Shown piece after piece: positions 9,156 to 19,406 of a DNA stretch of 64,000 bases. The notes under the pieces were generated by a model. The model was not told where the DNA came from. It saw nothing but the letters and a program-made list of their open reading frames with translations, and ran no database searches. The stretch comes from Pseudomonas kilonensis (GTDB lineage: Bacteria; Pseudomonadota; Gammaproteobacteria; Pseudomonadales; Pseudomonadaceae). Each line of letters starts with the position of its first letter. Position 1 is the first letter of the stretch. The position numbers and the translations under genes are program-made. The DNA is taken from positions 1-64,000 of the forward strand of contig NZ_LHVH01000014.1 in assembly GCF_001269885.1 (NCBI RefSeq). The letters are read 5' to 3'.

Positions 9156-10304
9156 ATGACTACATCGACTGTTAAAACCAACCTGCTGGGGCTGACCCAA
9201 CAGGAAATGGAAAAATTCTTCGACTCGATCGGGGAGAAGCGTTTCCGTGCCGGCCAGGTGATGAAATGGATTCACCACTTTGGCGTCGACGACTTCGACG
9301 CCATGACGAATGTCAGCAAGGCCTTGCGCGAAAAGCTCAAGACCGTTGCTGAAATTCGCGGTCCGGAAGTGGTCAGCGAGGACATCTCCAGCGACGGCAC
9401 CCGCAAGTGGGTGGTGCGCGTGGCGTCCGGCAGCTGCGTCGAGACCGTTTACATTCCCCAGGGAAAACGCGGCACCTTGTGCGTTTCGTCCCAGGCAGGC
9501 TGTGCCCTGGATTGCAGTTTCTGCTCCACCGGCAAGCAAGGCTTCAATAGCAACCTCACCGCCGCCGAAGTGATCGGCCAGGTGTGGATTGCCAACAAAT
9601 CCTTTGGCAGCGTCCCGGCGACCGTCGACCGTGCCATCACCAACGTGGTGATGATGGGCATGGGTGAGCCGCTGCTGAACTTCGACAACGTCATCGCGGC
9701 CATGCATCTGATGATGGATGACCTGGGCTATGGCATCTCCAAGCGCCGGGTGACCCTGTCCACCTCGGGCGTGGTGCCGATGATCGATGAGCTGGCCAAG
9801 CACATCGACGTCTCCCTGGCGTTGTCGCTGCACGCACCCAATGACGCATTGCGTAACCAATTGGTGCCGATCAACAAGAAGTATCCGCTTAAGATGCTGC
9901 TCGAGTCGTGCCAGCGCTACATGTCGTCCCTGGGCGAAAAGCGCGTGCTGACCATCGAGTACACGCTGCTCAAGGATGTGAACGACAAGGTCGAACACGC
10001 GGTCGAGATGATCGAGCTGCTCAAGAACATCCCGTGCAAGATCAACCTGATCCCGTTCAACCCGTTCCCGCATTCCGGTTATGAGCGTCCGAGCAACAAC
10101 GCGATTCGTCGCTTCCAGGATCAGCTTCACCACGCTGGCTTCAACGTCACCGTGCGCACCACTCGCGGCGAAGACATCGACGCCGCCTGTGGCCAATTGG
10201 TAGGACAGGTGCTGGATCGCACCCGTCGCAGCGAGCGTTACATTGCCGTGCGTGAGTTGAACGCCGCGGACGATGTGGTGCAAAACGCTGCGAACAGTCA
10301 CTAA
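9156..10304 (+). CDS. rlmN: Dual-specificity rRNA/tRNA m2A methyltransferase RlmN
   Basis: RlmN is a radical-SAM enzyme that methylates C2 of A2503 in 23S rRNA and A37 of some tRNAs. The [4Fe-4S] motif is CALDCSFC (C116, C120, C123). The C-terminal cysteine in [11 protein letters not shown] is the mechanistic cysteine near the end. [14 protein letters not shown] is the SAM-binding region. At 382 residues it has normal length. The rlmN-pilW-rodZ-ispG-hisS order is conserved across gammaproteobacteria. Confidence 0.96.
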   Translation: MTTSTVKTNLLGLTQQEMEKFFDSIGEKRFRAGQVMKWIHHFGVDDFDAMTNVSKALREKLKTVAEIRGPEVVSEDISSDGTRKWVVRVASGSCVETVYIPQGKRGTLCVSSQAGCALDCSFCSTGKQGFNSNLTAAEVIGQVWIANKSFGSVPATVDRAITNVVMMGMGEPLLNFDNVIAAMHLMMDDLGYGISKRRVTLSTSGVVPMIDELAKHIDVSLALSLHAPNDALRNQLVPINKKYPLKMLLESCQRYMSSLGEKRVLTIEYTLLKDVNDKVEHAVEMIELLKNIPCKINLIPFNPFPHSGYERPSNNAIRRFQDQLHHAGFNVTVRTTRGEDIDAACGQLVGQVLDRTRRSERYIAVRELNAADDVVQNAANSH

Positions 10305-10316
10305 GAGAGGAACTCT

Positions 10317-11075
10317 ATGTCCCTGCGCTTCGCGCTCGTTTTGCTGTTGGCCGGCCTTTGTTCCGGTTGTGTCCTGTCGGGTGACTACAACCCGATGAGG
10401 ACCAGCAAAGGGCGCGACGAGGCGCGTGTGGCCTACGTGCAACTGGGCATTGGCTACCTGCAGCAGGGCATGACCGAACGGGCCAAGGTGCCGCTCAAGA
10501 AAGCCCTGGAGCTGGACGATTCCGACCCGGATGCCAACGCGGCCCTGGCCCTGGTGTTCCAGGCCGAGATGGAACCGGAGCTGGCCGACCAGCATTTTCG
10601 CAAGGCGCTGTCTGCCCGCCCGCAAGACGCACGGATCCTGAACAACTACGGCAGCTTTCTTTTCGAGCAGAAACGCTTCAAAGAAGCCTACGAGCGCTTC
10701 GAGCAGGCCGCCGCCGACACCCTTTACCCTGAGCGTTCGCGGGTTTTCGAAAACCTCGGCATGACGGCCGCGCAGCTGGGCCAGCGTGACCTGGCCCGCC
10801 AGCAGCTGGAAAAGGCGCTGCGGCTCAACCGCCAGCAACCGCGGGCGCTGCTCGAAATGGCTGAGTTGTCTTACGAAGACAGGCATTATGTGCCCGCGCG
10901 TGACTACTACGAGCGTTTTAGCCTGCTGAGTGAGCAAAATGCACGTAGTCTATTGCTCGGCGTTCGGCTGGCACATGTGTTTGAAGATCGCGACAAGGCT
11001 GCAAGTTACGGCCTGCAACTCAAAAGACTCTATCCCGGTACGCCGGAATATCAGCAATACCTGTCGGAGCAATGA
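10317..11075 (+). CDS. pilW: Type IV pilus biogenesis lipoprotein PilW/PilF
   Basis: This protein has a lipoprotein signal ending at C18 (LLAGLCSGC), then about six TPR-type repeats (for example YVQLGIGYLQQGMTERAKVP and AALALVFQAEMEPELADQHF). It matches the pilotin called PilF in P. aeruginosa and PilW elsewhere, which is needed for outer-membrane assembly of the PilQ secretin. Length is 252 residues. Its stop overlaps the rodZ start (ATGATGA), so translation is likely coupled. Assignment rests on TPR pattern, lipobox and position. Confidence 0.9.
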   Translation: MSLRFALVLLLAGLCSGCVLSGDYNPMRTSKGRDEARVAYVQLGIGYLQQGMTERAKVPLKKALELDDSDPDANAALALVFQAEMEPELADQHFRKALSARPQDARILNNYGSFLFEQKRFKEAYERFEQAAADTLYPERSRVFENLGMTAAQLGQRDLARQQLEKALRLNRQQPRALLEMAELSYEDRHYVPARDYYERFSLLSEQNARSLLLGVRLAHVFEDRDKAASYGLQLKRLYPGTPEYQQYLSEQ

Positions 11076-12115
11076 TGAAAGCGGCGCATCCCGAAGTTGT
11101 AGCAGCGACTCGCGTAAATCCTGGTGAGACCCTGCGTCAAGCCCGCGAAAGCAATGGTTGGTCGCTGGCCGAAGTAGCCCTCAAGCTCAATCTCACCGTG
11201 GCTTCCCTGGGCAATCTGGAAGCGGGCGCGTTCGACAAGCTGCCTGGGCACACCTTCGCCCGGGGCTACATCCGCGCCTATGCCAAGTTGCTCGGCAAGG
11301 ACCAGACCGTGCTGGTCCAGCAATTCGATCAATACACCGGTTCCGATGCCCAGGGCAGCAGCGTGCACAGCCTGGGTCGCATCGAGGAGCCGGTTCGCGT
11401 TTCCCACACCATTTTGCGAATCGTCAGCCTGTTGCTGCTGATCGCGGTGATTGGCGGCGGTTTTGTCTGGTGGCAGGACCAGGCGTCCTTGCGCAGCAAG
11501 GAGCCGGTCGCCATGAACCCTGAGCACGTTGAGGTCGAGGGCGCCGACGGCACCACCCAGATCCATCCGCTGGACGAGCCGGAAGACCAGGCTGTCGTCG
11601 AAGGCCAGGCCGAAGGCGAAACCGCCCTGGCGTTGCCACAGGGCCAGGACGCCGCTGATGCCCAGGCGGGTGCCGAGCCGGCTGTTCCAGCCCCGGCACC
11701 CGCTGCACCGACAGCGCCGGCTACCCCGATCACCGGCAGCGCACCGATTGCCCCGGCACCTGCCGCGCCGAGCACACCCGCGCCGACCGTGGCTGCGCCT
11801 GCGACCCACGCCGTTCCAGCCGCTCCAGTCGCCCCGGCAGCTCCGGCGGCTCCGACCCCGGCTCCGGTCGCGGGTGAAGGCCAGGTACAGATTCAGTTTG
11901 TCGCCGACTGCTGGACGCAAGTCACCGACGGCAACGGCAAGGTGCTGTTCAGTGGCCTCAAGCGCAAGGGCGACAGCACCGCCATCAACGGCAAGCCGCC
12001 ATTTGCCGTGCGCCTGGGTTATGCCCGTGGCGCGCAGGTCAGCTACAACGGCCAGCCGGTCGACATCGCTCCGTTCACCAGTGGCGAGACCGCTCGCCTG
12101 AAGTTGGGTCAATAA
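11072..12115 (+). CDS. rodZ: Cell-shape protein RodZ
   Basis: RodZ links MreB filaments to the inner membrane and helps maintain rod shape. The N-terminal cytoplasmic part is an Xre-like helix-turn-helix (GETLRQARESNGWSLAEVAL). One membrane segment follows at about 112-131 (ILRIVSLLLLIAVIGGGFVW). Then comes a long periplasmic Ala/Pro-rich linker (about 200-268) and a C-terminal beta domain (VQIQFVADCWTQVTDGNGK). Of 347 residues, the Ala/Pro region is low complexity. It overlaps pilW by 4 bp and precedes ispG by 3 bp. Confidence 0.94.
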   Translation: MMKAAHPEVVAATRVNPGETLRQARESNGWSLAEVALKLNLTVASLGNLEAGAFDKLPGHTFARGYIRAYAKLLGKDQTVLVQQFDQYTGSDAQGSSVHSLGRIEEPVRVSHTILRIVSLLLLIAVIGGGFVWWQDQASLRSKEPVAMNPEHVEVEGADGTTQIHPLDEPEDQAVVEGQAEGETALALPQGQDAADAQAGAEPAVPAPAPAAPTAPATPITGSAPIAPAPAAPSTPAPTVAAPATHAVPAAPVAPAAPAAPTPAPVAGEGQVQIQFVADCWTQVTDGNGKVLFSGLKRKGDSTAINGKPPFAVRLGYARGAQVSYNGQPVDIAPFTSGETARLKLGQ

Positions 12116-12118
12116 GTC

Positions 12119-13228
12119 ATGCACGGCGAATCTCCAATCAAGCGTCGCGAATCCCGAAAGATCTGGGTCGGCAACGTGCCCGTGGGCGGTGATGCGCCTA
12201 TCGCTGTGCAGAGCATGACCAACAGCGACACCAATGACGTGGCCGCCACGGTCGCGCAGATCAACCGCCTGGAAGCCGCCGGTGTCGACATCGTGCGCGT
12301 ATCGGTGCCGGACATGGACGCCGCCGAGGCGTTCGGCAAGATCAAGCAACTGGTCAAGGTCCCCTTGGTGGCCGACATCCACTTCGACTACCGCATTGCC
12401 TTGCGCGTGGCCGAGTTAGGCGTCGATTGCCTGCGCATCAACCCGGGCAACATCGGTCGCGAAGACCGTGTCCGCGCGGTGGTGGATGCCGCCCGCGACC
12501 GGGGCATCCCGATCCGCATCGGCGTGAACGCCGGTTCCCTGGAAAAAGACCTGCAAAAGAAATACGGCGAACCGACCCCGGCGGCGCTGGTGGAGTCGGC
12601 CCTGCGCCATGTCGAACACCTCGAACGCCTGAACTTCCAGGACTTCAAGGTCAGCGTGAAGGCCTCCGACGTGTTCATGGCCGTCGCAGCCTACCGCCTG
12701 CTGGCCAAGGAAATCGTCCAGCCGCTGCACCTGGGCATCACCGAAGCCGGTGGGTTGCGTTCGGGCACGGTGAAATCCGCCGTCGGCCTCGGTATGCTGC
12801 TCGCCGAAGGGATTGGCGATACCATCCGCATCTCGTTGGCGGCTGACCCGGTCGAGGAAGTGAAAGTCGGCTACGACATTCTCAAGTCCCTGCACCTGCG
12901 TTCCCGTGGCATCAACTTCATCGCCTGCCCGAGCTGCTCGCGGCAGAACTTCGATGTGGTCAAGACCATGAACGAGCTGGAAGGGCGCCTCGAAGACCTG
13001 CTGGTGCCGCTGGATGTCGCGGTGATTGGTTGCGTGGTCAACGGGCCGGGCGAAGCCAAAGAGGCCCACATCGGCCTGACTGGCGGTACACCGAACCTGA
13101 TTTACATCGACGGCAAGCCGTCGCAGAAACTGACGAATGACAATCTGGTGGATGAGCTGGAACGGCTGATTCGCCAGAAAGCGGCCGAAAAGGTCGAAGC
13201 CGACGCAGCGGTTATCGCGCGCGGTTAA
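12119..13228 (+). CDS. ispG: 4-hydroxy-3-methylbut-2-enyl diphosphate synthase IspG
   Basis: IspG is the penultimate enzyme of the MEP isoprenoid pathway and carries a [4Fe-4S] cluster. Family features are [12 protein letters not shown] near the N-terminus, LRINPGNIG, the cluster motif [10 protein letters not shown], and [10 protein letters not shown] with a further cysteine and catalytic glutamate. Length is 369 residues. Being a cluster enzyme, it depends on the isc operon a few kilobases upstream. It starts 3 bp after rodZ and precedes hisS by 22 bp. Confidence 0.97.
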   Translation: MHGESPIKRRESRKIWVGNVPVGGDAPIAVQSMTNSDTNDVAATVAQINRLEAAGVDIVRVSVPDMDAAEAFGKIKQLVKVPLVADIHFDYRIALRVAELGVDCLRINPGNIGREDRVRAVVDAARDRGIPIRIGVNAGSLEKDLQKKYGEPTPAALVESALRHVEHLERLNFQDFKVSVKASDVFMAVAAYRLLAKEIVQPLHLGITEAGGLRSGTVKSAVGLGMLLAEGIGDTIRISLAADPVEEVKVGYDILKSLHLRSRGINFIACPSCSRQNFDVVKTMNELEGRLEDLLVPLDVAVIGCVVNGPGEAKEAHIGLTGGTPNLIYIDGKPSQKLTNDNLVDELERLIRQKAAEKVEADAAVIARG

Positions 13229-13250
13229 GTCGAAAGATTAAGGAATACAC

Positions 13251-14540
13251 GTGAGCAAGTCCCTGCAAGCCATTCGTGGCATGAACGACATCCTGCCCGA
13301 GCAGACGCCCCTGTGGCGTTATTTCGAGGGCACTGTGGCGCGTCTGCTGGATAACTACGGCTATCGGCAGATCCGCATGCCGATCGTCGAGTTCACCGAG
13401 CTGTTCAAGCGCTCCATCGGTGAAGTGACCGACATCGTCGAAAAAGAGATGTACACCTTCGACGACCGCAACGGCGACTCCCTGACCCTGCGCCCCGAAG
13501 GCACGGCGGCCTGCGTGCGTGCGGTGCTCGAGCACGGCATCACCGGCGGCGGCCAGGTGCAGAAACTCTGGTACGTCGGGCCGATGTTCCGTCACGAGCG
13601 TCCGCAGAAAGGCCGTTATCGCCAGTTCCACCAGATTGGCCTGGAGGTGTTCAACCTCGAGGGTCCGGACATCGACGCCGAACTGATCGTCATGACCTGG
13701 CGCCTGTGGGGCGAGCTGGGGCTGCGTGACGCGGTCAAGCTTGAGCTCAACAGCCTGGGCACCAGCGAGTCCCGTGGCCGCTACCGTGAAGCGTTGGTGG
13801 AGTTTCTTTCCGCCCACCTGGACAAGCTCGACGAAGACAGCCAGCGCCGTCTGAAGACCAACCCACTGCGTGTGCTCGACACCAAGAATGCCGAGACCCA
13901 AGCGGTCCTGGTCGATGCGCCGAAAATGGCCGACTACCTCGACGACGAATCCCGTGCACACTTCGAAGGGCTGAAGGCGCGTCTCGACGCCGTGGGCATC
14001 CCTTACGTGATCAACCCCAAGTTGGTCCGTGGCCTGGACTACTACAGCAAGACCGTCTTCGAGTGGGTCACCGACAAGCTCGGCGCCCAGGGCACTGTGT
14101 GTGCCGGCGGCCGCTACGACGGGCTGGTGGAGCAGATGGGCGGCAAGCCGACTCCAGGCGTGGGCTTTGCCATGGGCATCGAGCGCCTGGTGCTGATGCT
14201 TGAAGCCTTGGACAAGGTGCCCGAAGAACTGTCCCGTCAGGTCGACGTCTACCTGTGCGCCTTTGGCGAGGCCGCCGAGCTGGCAGCCCTGTCGTTGAGC
14301 GAGCGGATCCGCGACCAGTTGCCCAACCTGCGCCTGCAGATCAACGCCGGCGCCGGCAGCTTCAAGAGCCAATTCAAGAAGGCCGACAAGAGCGGTGCGC
14401 TGTACGCACTGATCCTCGGTGACGACGAACTGGCCCAACAAGTGGTAGGTTTCAAACCCCTGCGTGGCCAGGGCGAACAACAAAGCATTGCCTGGGATGC
14501 GCTTGCTGCACACCTGGCCACCTGCGTCGTGCAGGGTTGA
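13251..14540 (+). CDS. hisS: Histidyl-tRNA synthetase HisS
   Basis: This class II aminoacyl-tRNA synthetase has 429 residues. Motif 1 lies in the [12 protein letters not shown] region, motif 2 in [18 protein letters not shown] and motif 3 in [11 protein letters not shown]. The histidine-specific elements [13 protein letters not shown] and [15 protein letters not shown] are present. A C-terminal anticodon-binding domain covers about residues 330-429. The start codon is GTG ([18 protein letters not shown]), the usual N-terminus, preceded by an AAGGA ribosome site. Confidence 0.98.
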   Translation: MSKSLQAIRGMNDILPEQTPLWRYFEGTVARLLDNYGYRQIRMPIVEFTELFKRSIGEVTDIVEKEMYTFDDRNGDSLTLRPEGTAACVRAVLEHGITGGGQVQKLWYVGPMFRHERPQKGRYRQFHQIGLEVFNLEGPDIDAELIVMTWRLWGELGLRDAVKLELNSLGTSESRGRYREALVEFLSAHLDKLDEDSQRRLKTNPLRVLDTKNAETQAVLVDAPKMADYLDDESRAHFEGLKARLDAVGIPYVINPKLVRGLDYYSKTVFEWVTDKLGAQGTVCAGGRYDGLVEQMGGKPTPGVGFAMGIERLVLMLEALDKVPEELSRQVDVYLCAFGEAAELAALSLSERIRDQLPNLRLQINAGAGSFKSQFKKADKSGALYALILGDDELAQQVVGFKPLRGQGEQQSIAWDALAAHLATCVVQG

Positions 14541-14580
14541 AGCTGTCAAACAGCCGATTTAGCGATTAAGGAGTATTGGG

Positions 14581-15222
14581 GTGTCGAGTACCGAAGATGA
14601 ACAGCTGGCGGATTTGAAGGACTGGTGGACGCGCAACGGCAAGCCGCTGGTCACTGGCGGCCTGTTGGCGCTGGTCATCGTGTTCGGCTGGCAGGCCTAC
14701 CAGAAATACCAGAGCAACCAGTCGCAAGGCGCCTCGGTGCTCTACCAGCAATTGCTGGAAACCACCCTGACCCCGGACGGAAAGCCTGACGCGGCCCGCG
14801 TGGCGGACCTGGCCGGCAAGCTGGACAAGGAATTCGGCGGCACTGCCTACGCCCAATACGGTCGCCTGTTCGTGGCCAAGGTGGCGGTGGACAGCGGCAA
14901 GCTGGACGACGCGGCCACCGAGCTCAAAGGTATCGTCGACAAACCGGCCAACCCGACCCTGGGCGAAGTGGCGCGTCAGCGCCTGGCGCAGGTGCTGGCG
15001 GCACAGAATAAGGCCGAAGACGCCTTGAAGCTGCTCGAGGGTGATGCCGACAAGGCATTCCTGGCGACACGCGAAGAACTCAAGGGCGACCTGCTGGTAC
15101 AGCTGGGCCGTGCCGATGAGGCCCATGCGGCCTACCAAAAAGCCAAGGCTGCGCTGTCGGATGAAGCTGCAGTCGGTGGCCTGCAAATCAAGCTGGACGA
15201 CCTGGCCAAAGGGGATGCGTGA
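14581..15222 (+). CDS. yfgM: YfgM-like TPR membrane protein, ancillary SecYEG translocon subunit
   Basis: This 213-residue protein has a short cytoplasmic N-terminus (EDEQLADLKDWWTRNGKPLV), one membrane segment (about 23-41) and a periplasmic TPR-like domain. In E. coli YfgM binds SecYEG and PpiD and helps hand exported proteins to chaperones. The start is a GTG after a good AAGGAG site. Its end overlaps bamB by 8 bp. The hisS-yfgM-bamB-der order matches E. coli, which supports the name. Confidence 0.9.
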   Translation: MSSTEDEQLADLKDWWTRNGKPLVTGGLLALVIVFGWQAYQKYQSNQSQGASVLYQQLLETTLTPDGKPDAARVADLAGKLDKEFGGTAYAQYGRLFVAKVAVDSGKLDDAATELKGIVDKPANPTLGEVARQRLAQVLAAQNKAEDALKLLEGDADKAFLATREELKGDLLVQLGRADEAHAAYQKAKAALSDEAAVGGLQIKLDDLAKGDA

Positions 15223-16366
15223 CGTGATCCGTTGGAAACATGCAGCATTGCTGGCTCTGGCCATTCTGGCCGCGGGTTGCAGCAGCAACAGCAAGAAAGA
15301 ACTGCCGCCGGCCGAACTGACCGACTTCAAAGAAGAAGTCGTGCTGCAGAAGCAGTGGAGCCGTTCCATCGGCGATGGCCAGGGCGAAACCTACAACATG
15401 CTGGTGCCGGCCATTGACGGCGACACCATCTATGCAGGTGATGTCACGGGCGTGGTGATGGCGATGGACCGCACCAACGGTGACGTCAAATGGGAAAAGG
15501 ATCTTGAACTGCCTGTTTCCGGCGCCGTTGGCGTGGGTTACGGCCTGGTCATGATCGGCACGCTCAAAGGCGAGATCGTCGCCCTGGACGCGAGCAGCGG
15601 TGAAGAGAAATGGCGCGCCCGCGTGACCAGTGAAGTGCTCGCACCGCCGGCCACCAACGGTGATGTGGTGGTAGTCCAGACCCAGGACGACCGTCTGATC
15701 GGCCTGGATGCCGCCACCGGCAACCAACGCTGGTTGTACGACAGCACCCCGGCGGTACTGACCCTGCGCGGCACCAGTGCGCCGATCGTCACCAACCGTC
15801 TGGCGGTGGCTGGTTTGTCGACCGGTAAAGTGGTGGCCCTGGATGTTTCCAACGGCGTGCCGGTGTGGGAACAGCGTGTAGCGATCCCGCAAGGTCGTTC
15901 GGAGCTGGAGCGTGTGGTCGACATCGACGGCGGCTTGCTGCTGTCCGGCGGTACCCTGTACGTCGCCAGCTACCAGGGCCGCGTGGCGGCACTGGACCTG
16001 GAAAGCGGTCGTCCGCTGTGGCAGCGCGATGCGTCCAGCTACGCCGGTGTCGCCCAAGGCTTTGGCAGCGTCTACGTGAGCCTGTCTTCGGGCACCGTCG
16101 AAGGCGTTGACGAGCGTTCCACCACCGCCTTGTGGAGCAACGACTCCCTGGCCCGTCGTCAACTGTCGGCCCCGGAAGTGTTCTCCAGTTACGTTGCAGT
16201 GGGTGACCTGGAAGGTTACCTGCACCTGCTCAGCCAGGTGGACGGTCGTTTCGTCGGCCGTGAGCGCATCGACAGCGACGGCCTGCGTGCCCGTCCGCTG
16301 GTGGTGGGCGACATGATCTATGTGTATGGCAACAGCGGCAAACTGGAAGCCCTGACCATCAAGTAA
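15215..16366 (+). CDS. bamB: Outer-membrane assembly lipoprotein BamB
   Basis: BamB is an eight-bladed beta-propeller lipoprotein of the BAM complex that inserts outer-membrane beta-barrels. The signal ends with the lipobox LAILAAGC (C near residue 21). Repeated PQQ-like blade motifs follow, such as GDTIYAGDVTGVVMAMDRTN, GEIVALDASSGEEKW and GRVAALDLESGRPLW. I use ATG 15215 (MRDVIRWKHA), which overlaps yfgM; GTG 15224 is a possible alternative. From 15215 the protein has 383 residues. Confidence 0.94.
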   Translation: MRDVIRWKHAALLALAILAAGCSSNSKKELPPAELTDFKEEVVLQKQWSRSIGDGQGETYNMLVPAIDGDTIYAGDVTGVVMAMDRTNGDVKWEKDLELPVSGAVGVGYGLVMIGTLKGEIVALDASSGEEKWRARVTSEVLAPPATNGDVVVVQTQDDRLIGLDAATGNQRWLYDSTPAVLTLRGTSAPIVTNRLAVAGLSTGKVVALDVSNGVPVWEQRVAIPQGRSELERVVDIDGGLLLSGGTLYVASYQGRVAALDLESGRPLWQRDASSYAGVAQGFGSVYVSLSSGTVEGVDERSTTALWSNDSLARRQLSAPEVFSSYVAVGDLEGYLHLLSQVDGRFVGRERIDSDGLRARPLVVGDMIYVYGNSGKLEALTIK

Positions 16367-16373
16367 GACTATG

Positions 16374-16393
16374 CTTGGGGCTAATCCCCCAAG
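16374..16393 (+). terminator. Stem-loop after bamB
   Basis: CTTGGGG (16374-16380) pairs with CCCCAAG (16387-16393) around CTAATC, just after the bamB stop. There is no T run, so it may protect the mRNA 3' end rather than terminate alone. Confidence 0.45.
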
Positions 16394-16444
16394 CGGCCTT
16401 GTTCACAAGGTTTGCAGGGCTTCTACAGACTGCCCCGAGCACCA

Positions 16445-16474
16445 GCCGCTGCCTCGCAGCGGCTTTTGTATTTT
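16445..16474 (+). terminator. Rho-independent terminator between bamB and der
   Basis: GCCGCTGC pairs with GCAGCGGC around CTC and is followed by TTTTGTATTTT. It ends 25 bp before der, so der may need a promoter close to or inside this element, or receive read-through. Confidence 0.75.
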
Positions 16475-16499
16475 CTGAAATAACGAAGTGGAGAGCCGC

Positions 16500-17972
16500 A
16501 TGGTTCCCGTAATCGCCCTGGTGGGCCGACCGAACGTCGGCAAGTCCACCTTGTTCAACCGCCTGACCAGGACTCGCGACGCCATTGTCGGCGACTTGTC
16601 CGGTCTGACCCGTGATCGCCAATACGGTGAGGCCAAGTGGCAAGGGCGTACCTATATTCTGGTCGACACCGGCGGCATCTCCGGTGATGAACACGGCATG
16701 GACGAAAAAATGGCCGAGCAGTCGCTGCTCGCCATTGAAGAAGCCGATGTGGTGCTGTTCCTGGTAGACGCCAAGGCCGGTTTTACCGCCGCCGACCAGA
16801 TGATCGCCGAGCATTTGCGCAAGCGTAACAAGCGTTCCTACGTGGTCGCCAACAAGGTCGACAACATCGACCCGGACATGGCCCGCGCCGAGTTCGCCCC
16901 GTTGGGCATGGGCCAGGCGATTCCGATCGCCGGCGCCCACGGTCGCGGCATCACCCAGATGCTGGAAATCGCCCTGGCTGATTTCCCCAAGGACGACGCG
17001 GAAGAACCGGAAGACGGCGAGGAAGAGATCGTTGCCGAAGGCGAGGAAGCCAAGCGCATTCCGGGCCCGAGCGAAAAAGACGGGATCAAGATCGCCATCA
17101 TCGGCCGCCCGAACGTGGGCAAGTCGACGTTGGTCAACCGCATGCTCGGTGAAGACCGGGTCATCGTCTATGACCAGCCTGGCACCACCCGCGACAGCAT
17201 CTACATTCCCTTCGAGCGTAACGAAGAGAAGTACACGCTGATCGACACCGCCGGTGTGCGCAAGCGCGGCAAGATCCACGAAGAAGTTGAAAAGTTCTCC
17301 GTGGTCAAGACCCTGCAGGCGATCAAAGACGCCAACGTGGTGATCTTCGTGATGGACGCCCGCGAAGGCGTGGTCGATCACGACCTCAACCTGCTGGGCT
17401 TCGCCCTGGAAGCCGGTCGTGCGCTGGTCATCGCGATCAACAAGTGGGACGGCATGACGCCGAGCGAACGGGATTTCGTCAAGATCGAATTGCAGCGCCG
17501 GCTGTTCTTCGTCGACTTCGCCGACATCCACTTCATCTCGGCCCTGCACGGCACGGGCGTGGGCAACCTCTACGCTTCGGTGCAGAACTCGTTCAAGTCG
17601 GCGGTGACCCGCTGGCCGACCAACCGCCTCACCCAGATCCTCGAAGATGCGGTCGGCGAGCACGCGCCACCGATGGTCAACAACCGTCGGATCAAGCTGC
17701 GCTACGCCCACTTGGGCGGTGCCAACCCGCCGATTATCGTGATCCACGGTAATCAGATCGAGAAGGTGCCCAAGTCGTACGTTCGTTACCTGGAGAACAC
17801 CTACCGTCGCGTCCTGAAGCTGGTCGGCACGCCGATCCGCATCGAGTTCAAGGGCGGCGAGAACCCGTACGAAGGCAACAAAAACACGCTCACCGACCGT
17901 CAGGTCAACAAGAAGCGCCGCTTGATGTCGCACCACAAGAAGGCCGACAAGAAACGCCGCGACAAGCGCTGA
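16500..17972 (+). CDS. der: Ribosome biogenesis GTPase Der (EngA)
   Basis: Der is the double-GTPase needed for 50S subunit maturation. Two G domains are visible, each with a GRPNVGKS P-loop (about residues 9-16 and 203-210), separated by an acidic linker ([17 protein letters not shown]), and a C-terminal KH-like domain with a basic tail. I start at ATG 16500 ([10 protein letters not shown]); the upstream GTG adds four non-conserved residues. Length is 490 residues. Confidence 0.97.
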   Translation: MVPVIALVGRPNVGKSTLFNRLTRTRDAIVGDLSGLTRDRQYGEAKWQGRTYILVDTGGISGDEHGMDEKMAEQSLLAIEEADVVLFLVDAKAGFTAADQMIAEHLRKRNKRSYVVANKVDNIDPDMARAEFAPLGMGQAIPIAGAHGRGITQMLEIALADFPKDDAEEPEDGEEEIVAEGEEAKRIPGPSEKDGIKIAIIGRPNVGKSTLVNRMLGEDRVIVYDQPGTTRDSIYIPFERNEEKYTLIDTAGVRKRGKIHEEVEKFSVVKTLQAIKDANVVIFVMDAREGVVDHDLNLLGFALEAGRALVIAINKWDGMTPSERDFVKIELQRRLFFVDFADIHFISALHGTGVGNLYASVQNSFKSAVTRWPTNRLTQILEDAVGEHAPPMVNNRRIKLRYAHLGGANPPIIVIHGNQIEKVPKSYVRYLENTYRRVLKLVGTPIRIEFKGGENPYEGNKNTLTDRQVNKKRRLMSHHKKADKKRRDKR

Positions 17973-17991
17973 TCCAGTCTGGATCTGGGAC

Positions 17992-18108
17992 TGTGAAGCT
18001 GTGAAGCTGTGAAGCTGTGGGAGCAAGGCTTGCCCGCGATGAACGATAACGCGGTTTAGCTGTTACACCGCGGCGCGGCCATCGCGGGCAAGCCTTGCTC
18101 CCACAGTC
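17992..18108. repeat. REP pair with a triplicated TGTGAAGC octamer
   Basis: Two family-1 arms in inverted orientation (GTGGGAGCAAGGCTTGCCCG and its complement) enclose a spacer with ATGAACGATAACGCGG. TGTGAAGC is repeated three times just before the first arm. The 285-bp gap between der and the next gene holds this pair and a terminator. Confidence 0.85.
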
Positions 18109-18158
18109 TTGCTTACCACAGTTCTGGTTCCCACAGGGCATGAGTCTTCAGCATGAGA

Positions 18159-18184
18159 AGGGTGCCCTTGGCGGCACCCTTTTT
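18159..18184 (+). terminator. Rho-independent terminator upstream of the aminotransferase
   Basis: AGGGTGCC (18159-18166) pairs with GGCACCCT (18173-18180) and is followed by a T run. It is placed to stop transcription arriving from der. Confidence 0.8.
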
Positions 18185-18257
18185 CATGCCCGGCGATTGG
18201 GCTATTCTCGAGCTCTCCCGTGCCGCACCAGAGCCGGGTGCAGAGCAGGGACCCTTC

Positions 18258-19406
18258 ATGATCACCAGCAAGTTGCCGAATGTCGGCATCACGATTTTCA
18301 CCCAGATGTCCCAGCTCGCCGCGCAGACGGGCGCGCTGAACCTGTCCCAGGGTTTTCCCGATTTCGATGGTCCGCAGGCCCTGCGCGATGCGGTCGGCCG
18401 GCACATTGCCCAAGGTCATAACCAATACTCACCCATGACCGGTTTACCCGCCCTGCGCCAGCAGATCGCGGCAAAGATCGCCCGCAGCTATGGCGTCAAC
18501 GTCGATGCCGACCAGGAAGTCACCGTGACCCCTGGCGCGACCCAGGCGATTTTCTGTGCCATTGCGGCGGTGGTCCACAGCGGCGACGAAGTGATCGTCT
18601 TCGACCCCAGCTACGACAGCTACGAGCCTGCCGTGCAATTGGCCGGCGGGCATTGCGTGCACGTGCCGTTGGGCCTGGATGACTTTGCCATCGACTTCGA
18701 GAAACTCGGCGAAGCCCTGAGCCCGCGTACGCGCATGATCATCCTCAACTCGCCACACAACCCCAGCGGCGCCCTGATCAGCCGCGCCGAACTGGATCAA
18801 TTGGCGACGCTGATTCGCGACCGTGACATCTACCTGGTCAGCGACGAGGTCTACGAACACCTGGTGTTCGACGGCGTCGCCCACGCCAGTGTCCTGGCCC
18901 ATGAAGAGCTGTACCGCCGCGCCTTCGTGGTCAGTTCGTTCGGCAAGACCTACCACGTCACCGGCTGGAAAACCGGCTACGTGGTGGCGCCAGCGGCCCT
19001 GACGGCGGAACTGCGCAAGGTGCACCAGTACGTCAGCTTCTGCGGCGTGACGCCGTTGCAGTACGCCCTGGCCGACTACATGGCCGAGCATCCGGAACAC
19101 GTCGATGAACTGCCGGACTTCTACCAGGCCAAGCGCGACCTGTTCTGCGATCTGCTGGCGCCGTCGCGCTTCAGCTTCAAGCGCGTGACCGGCACTTATT
19201 TCCAGTTGGTGGATTATTCGCAGATTCGCCCGGACCTGAATGACGTCGACATGGCGGTGTGGATGACCCGCGAGCATGGCGTGGCGACGATTCCGATCTC
19301 GGTGTTCTACCAGCACCCACCACAAGGCCAGCGCCTGGTGCGCCTGTGCTTTGCCAAACGTGAGGAGACGCTGCGCGAAGCAGCGCAAAAGCTATGCGTG
19401 ATTTGA
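18258..19406 (+). CDS. Methionine aminotransferase, YbdL-like
   Basis: This fold type I PLP aminotransferase has 382 residues. The internal aldimine lysine lies in FGKTYHVTGWKTGYV. Other hallmarks are LSQGFPDFDGP near the N-terminus, NSPHNPSGA, and LVRLCFAKREETL near the C-terminus. The GFPDFDGP and QYSPMTGLPALRQQIA blocks resemble E. coli YbdL, which transaminates methionine and some aromatic amino acids. The start is ATG 18258 behind AGGGA. It overlaps the next gene, an omega-amidase, by 13 bp. That pairing suggests glutamine as amino donor, with the amidase removing the ketoglutaramate product. Substrate choice is inferred. Confidence 0.85.
   Translation: MITSKLPNVGITIFTQMSQLAAQTGALNLSQGFPDFDGPQALRDAVGRHIAQGHNQYSPMTGLPALRQQIAAKIARSYGVNVDADQEVTVTPGATQAIFCAIAAVVHSGDEVIVFDPSYDSYEPAVQLAGGHCVHVPLGLDDFAIDFEKLGEALSPRTRMIILNSPHNPSGALISRAELDQLATLIRDRDIYLVSDEVYEHLVFDGVAHASVLAHEELYRRAFVVSSFGKTYHVTGWKTGYVVAPAALTAELRKVHQYVSFCGVTPLQYALADYMAEHPEHVDELPDFYQAKRDLFCDLLAPSRFSFKRVTGTYFQLVDYSQIRPDLNDVDMAVWMTREHGVATIPISVFYQHPPQGQRLVRLCFAKREETLREAAQKLCVI

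Noticed and set aside
11680..11880. Ala/Pro-rich low-complexity DNA in rodZ considered as a minisatellite.
   Set aside because: Codons vary and the linker is normal for RodZ; no exact repeat unit is present.
17992..18019. Three TGTGAAGC octamers considered as regulator sites.
   Set aside because: They abut a REP arm between der and a terminator, with no promoter nearby; slippage next to a REP is simpler.
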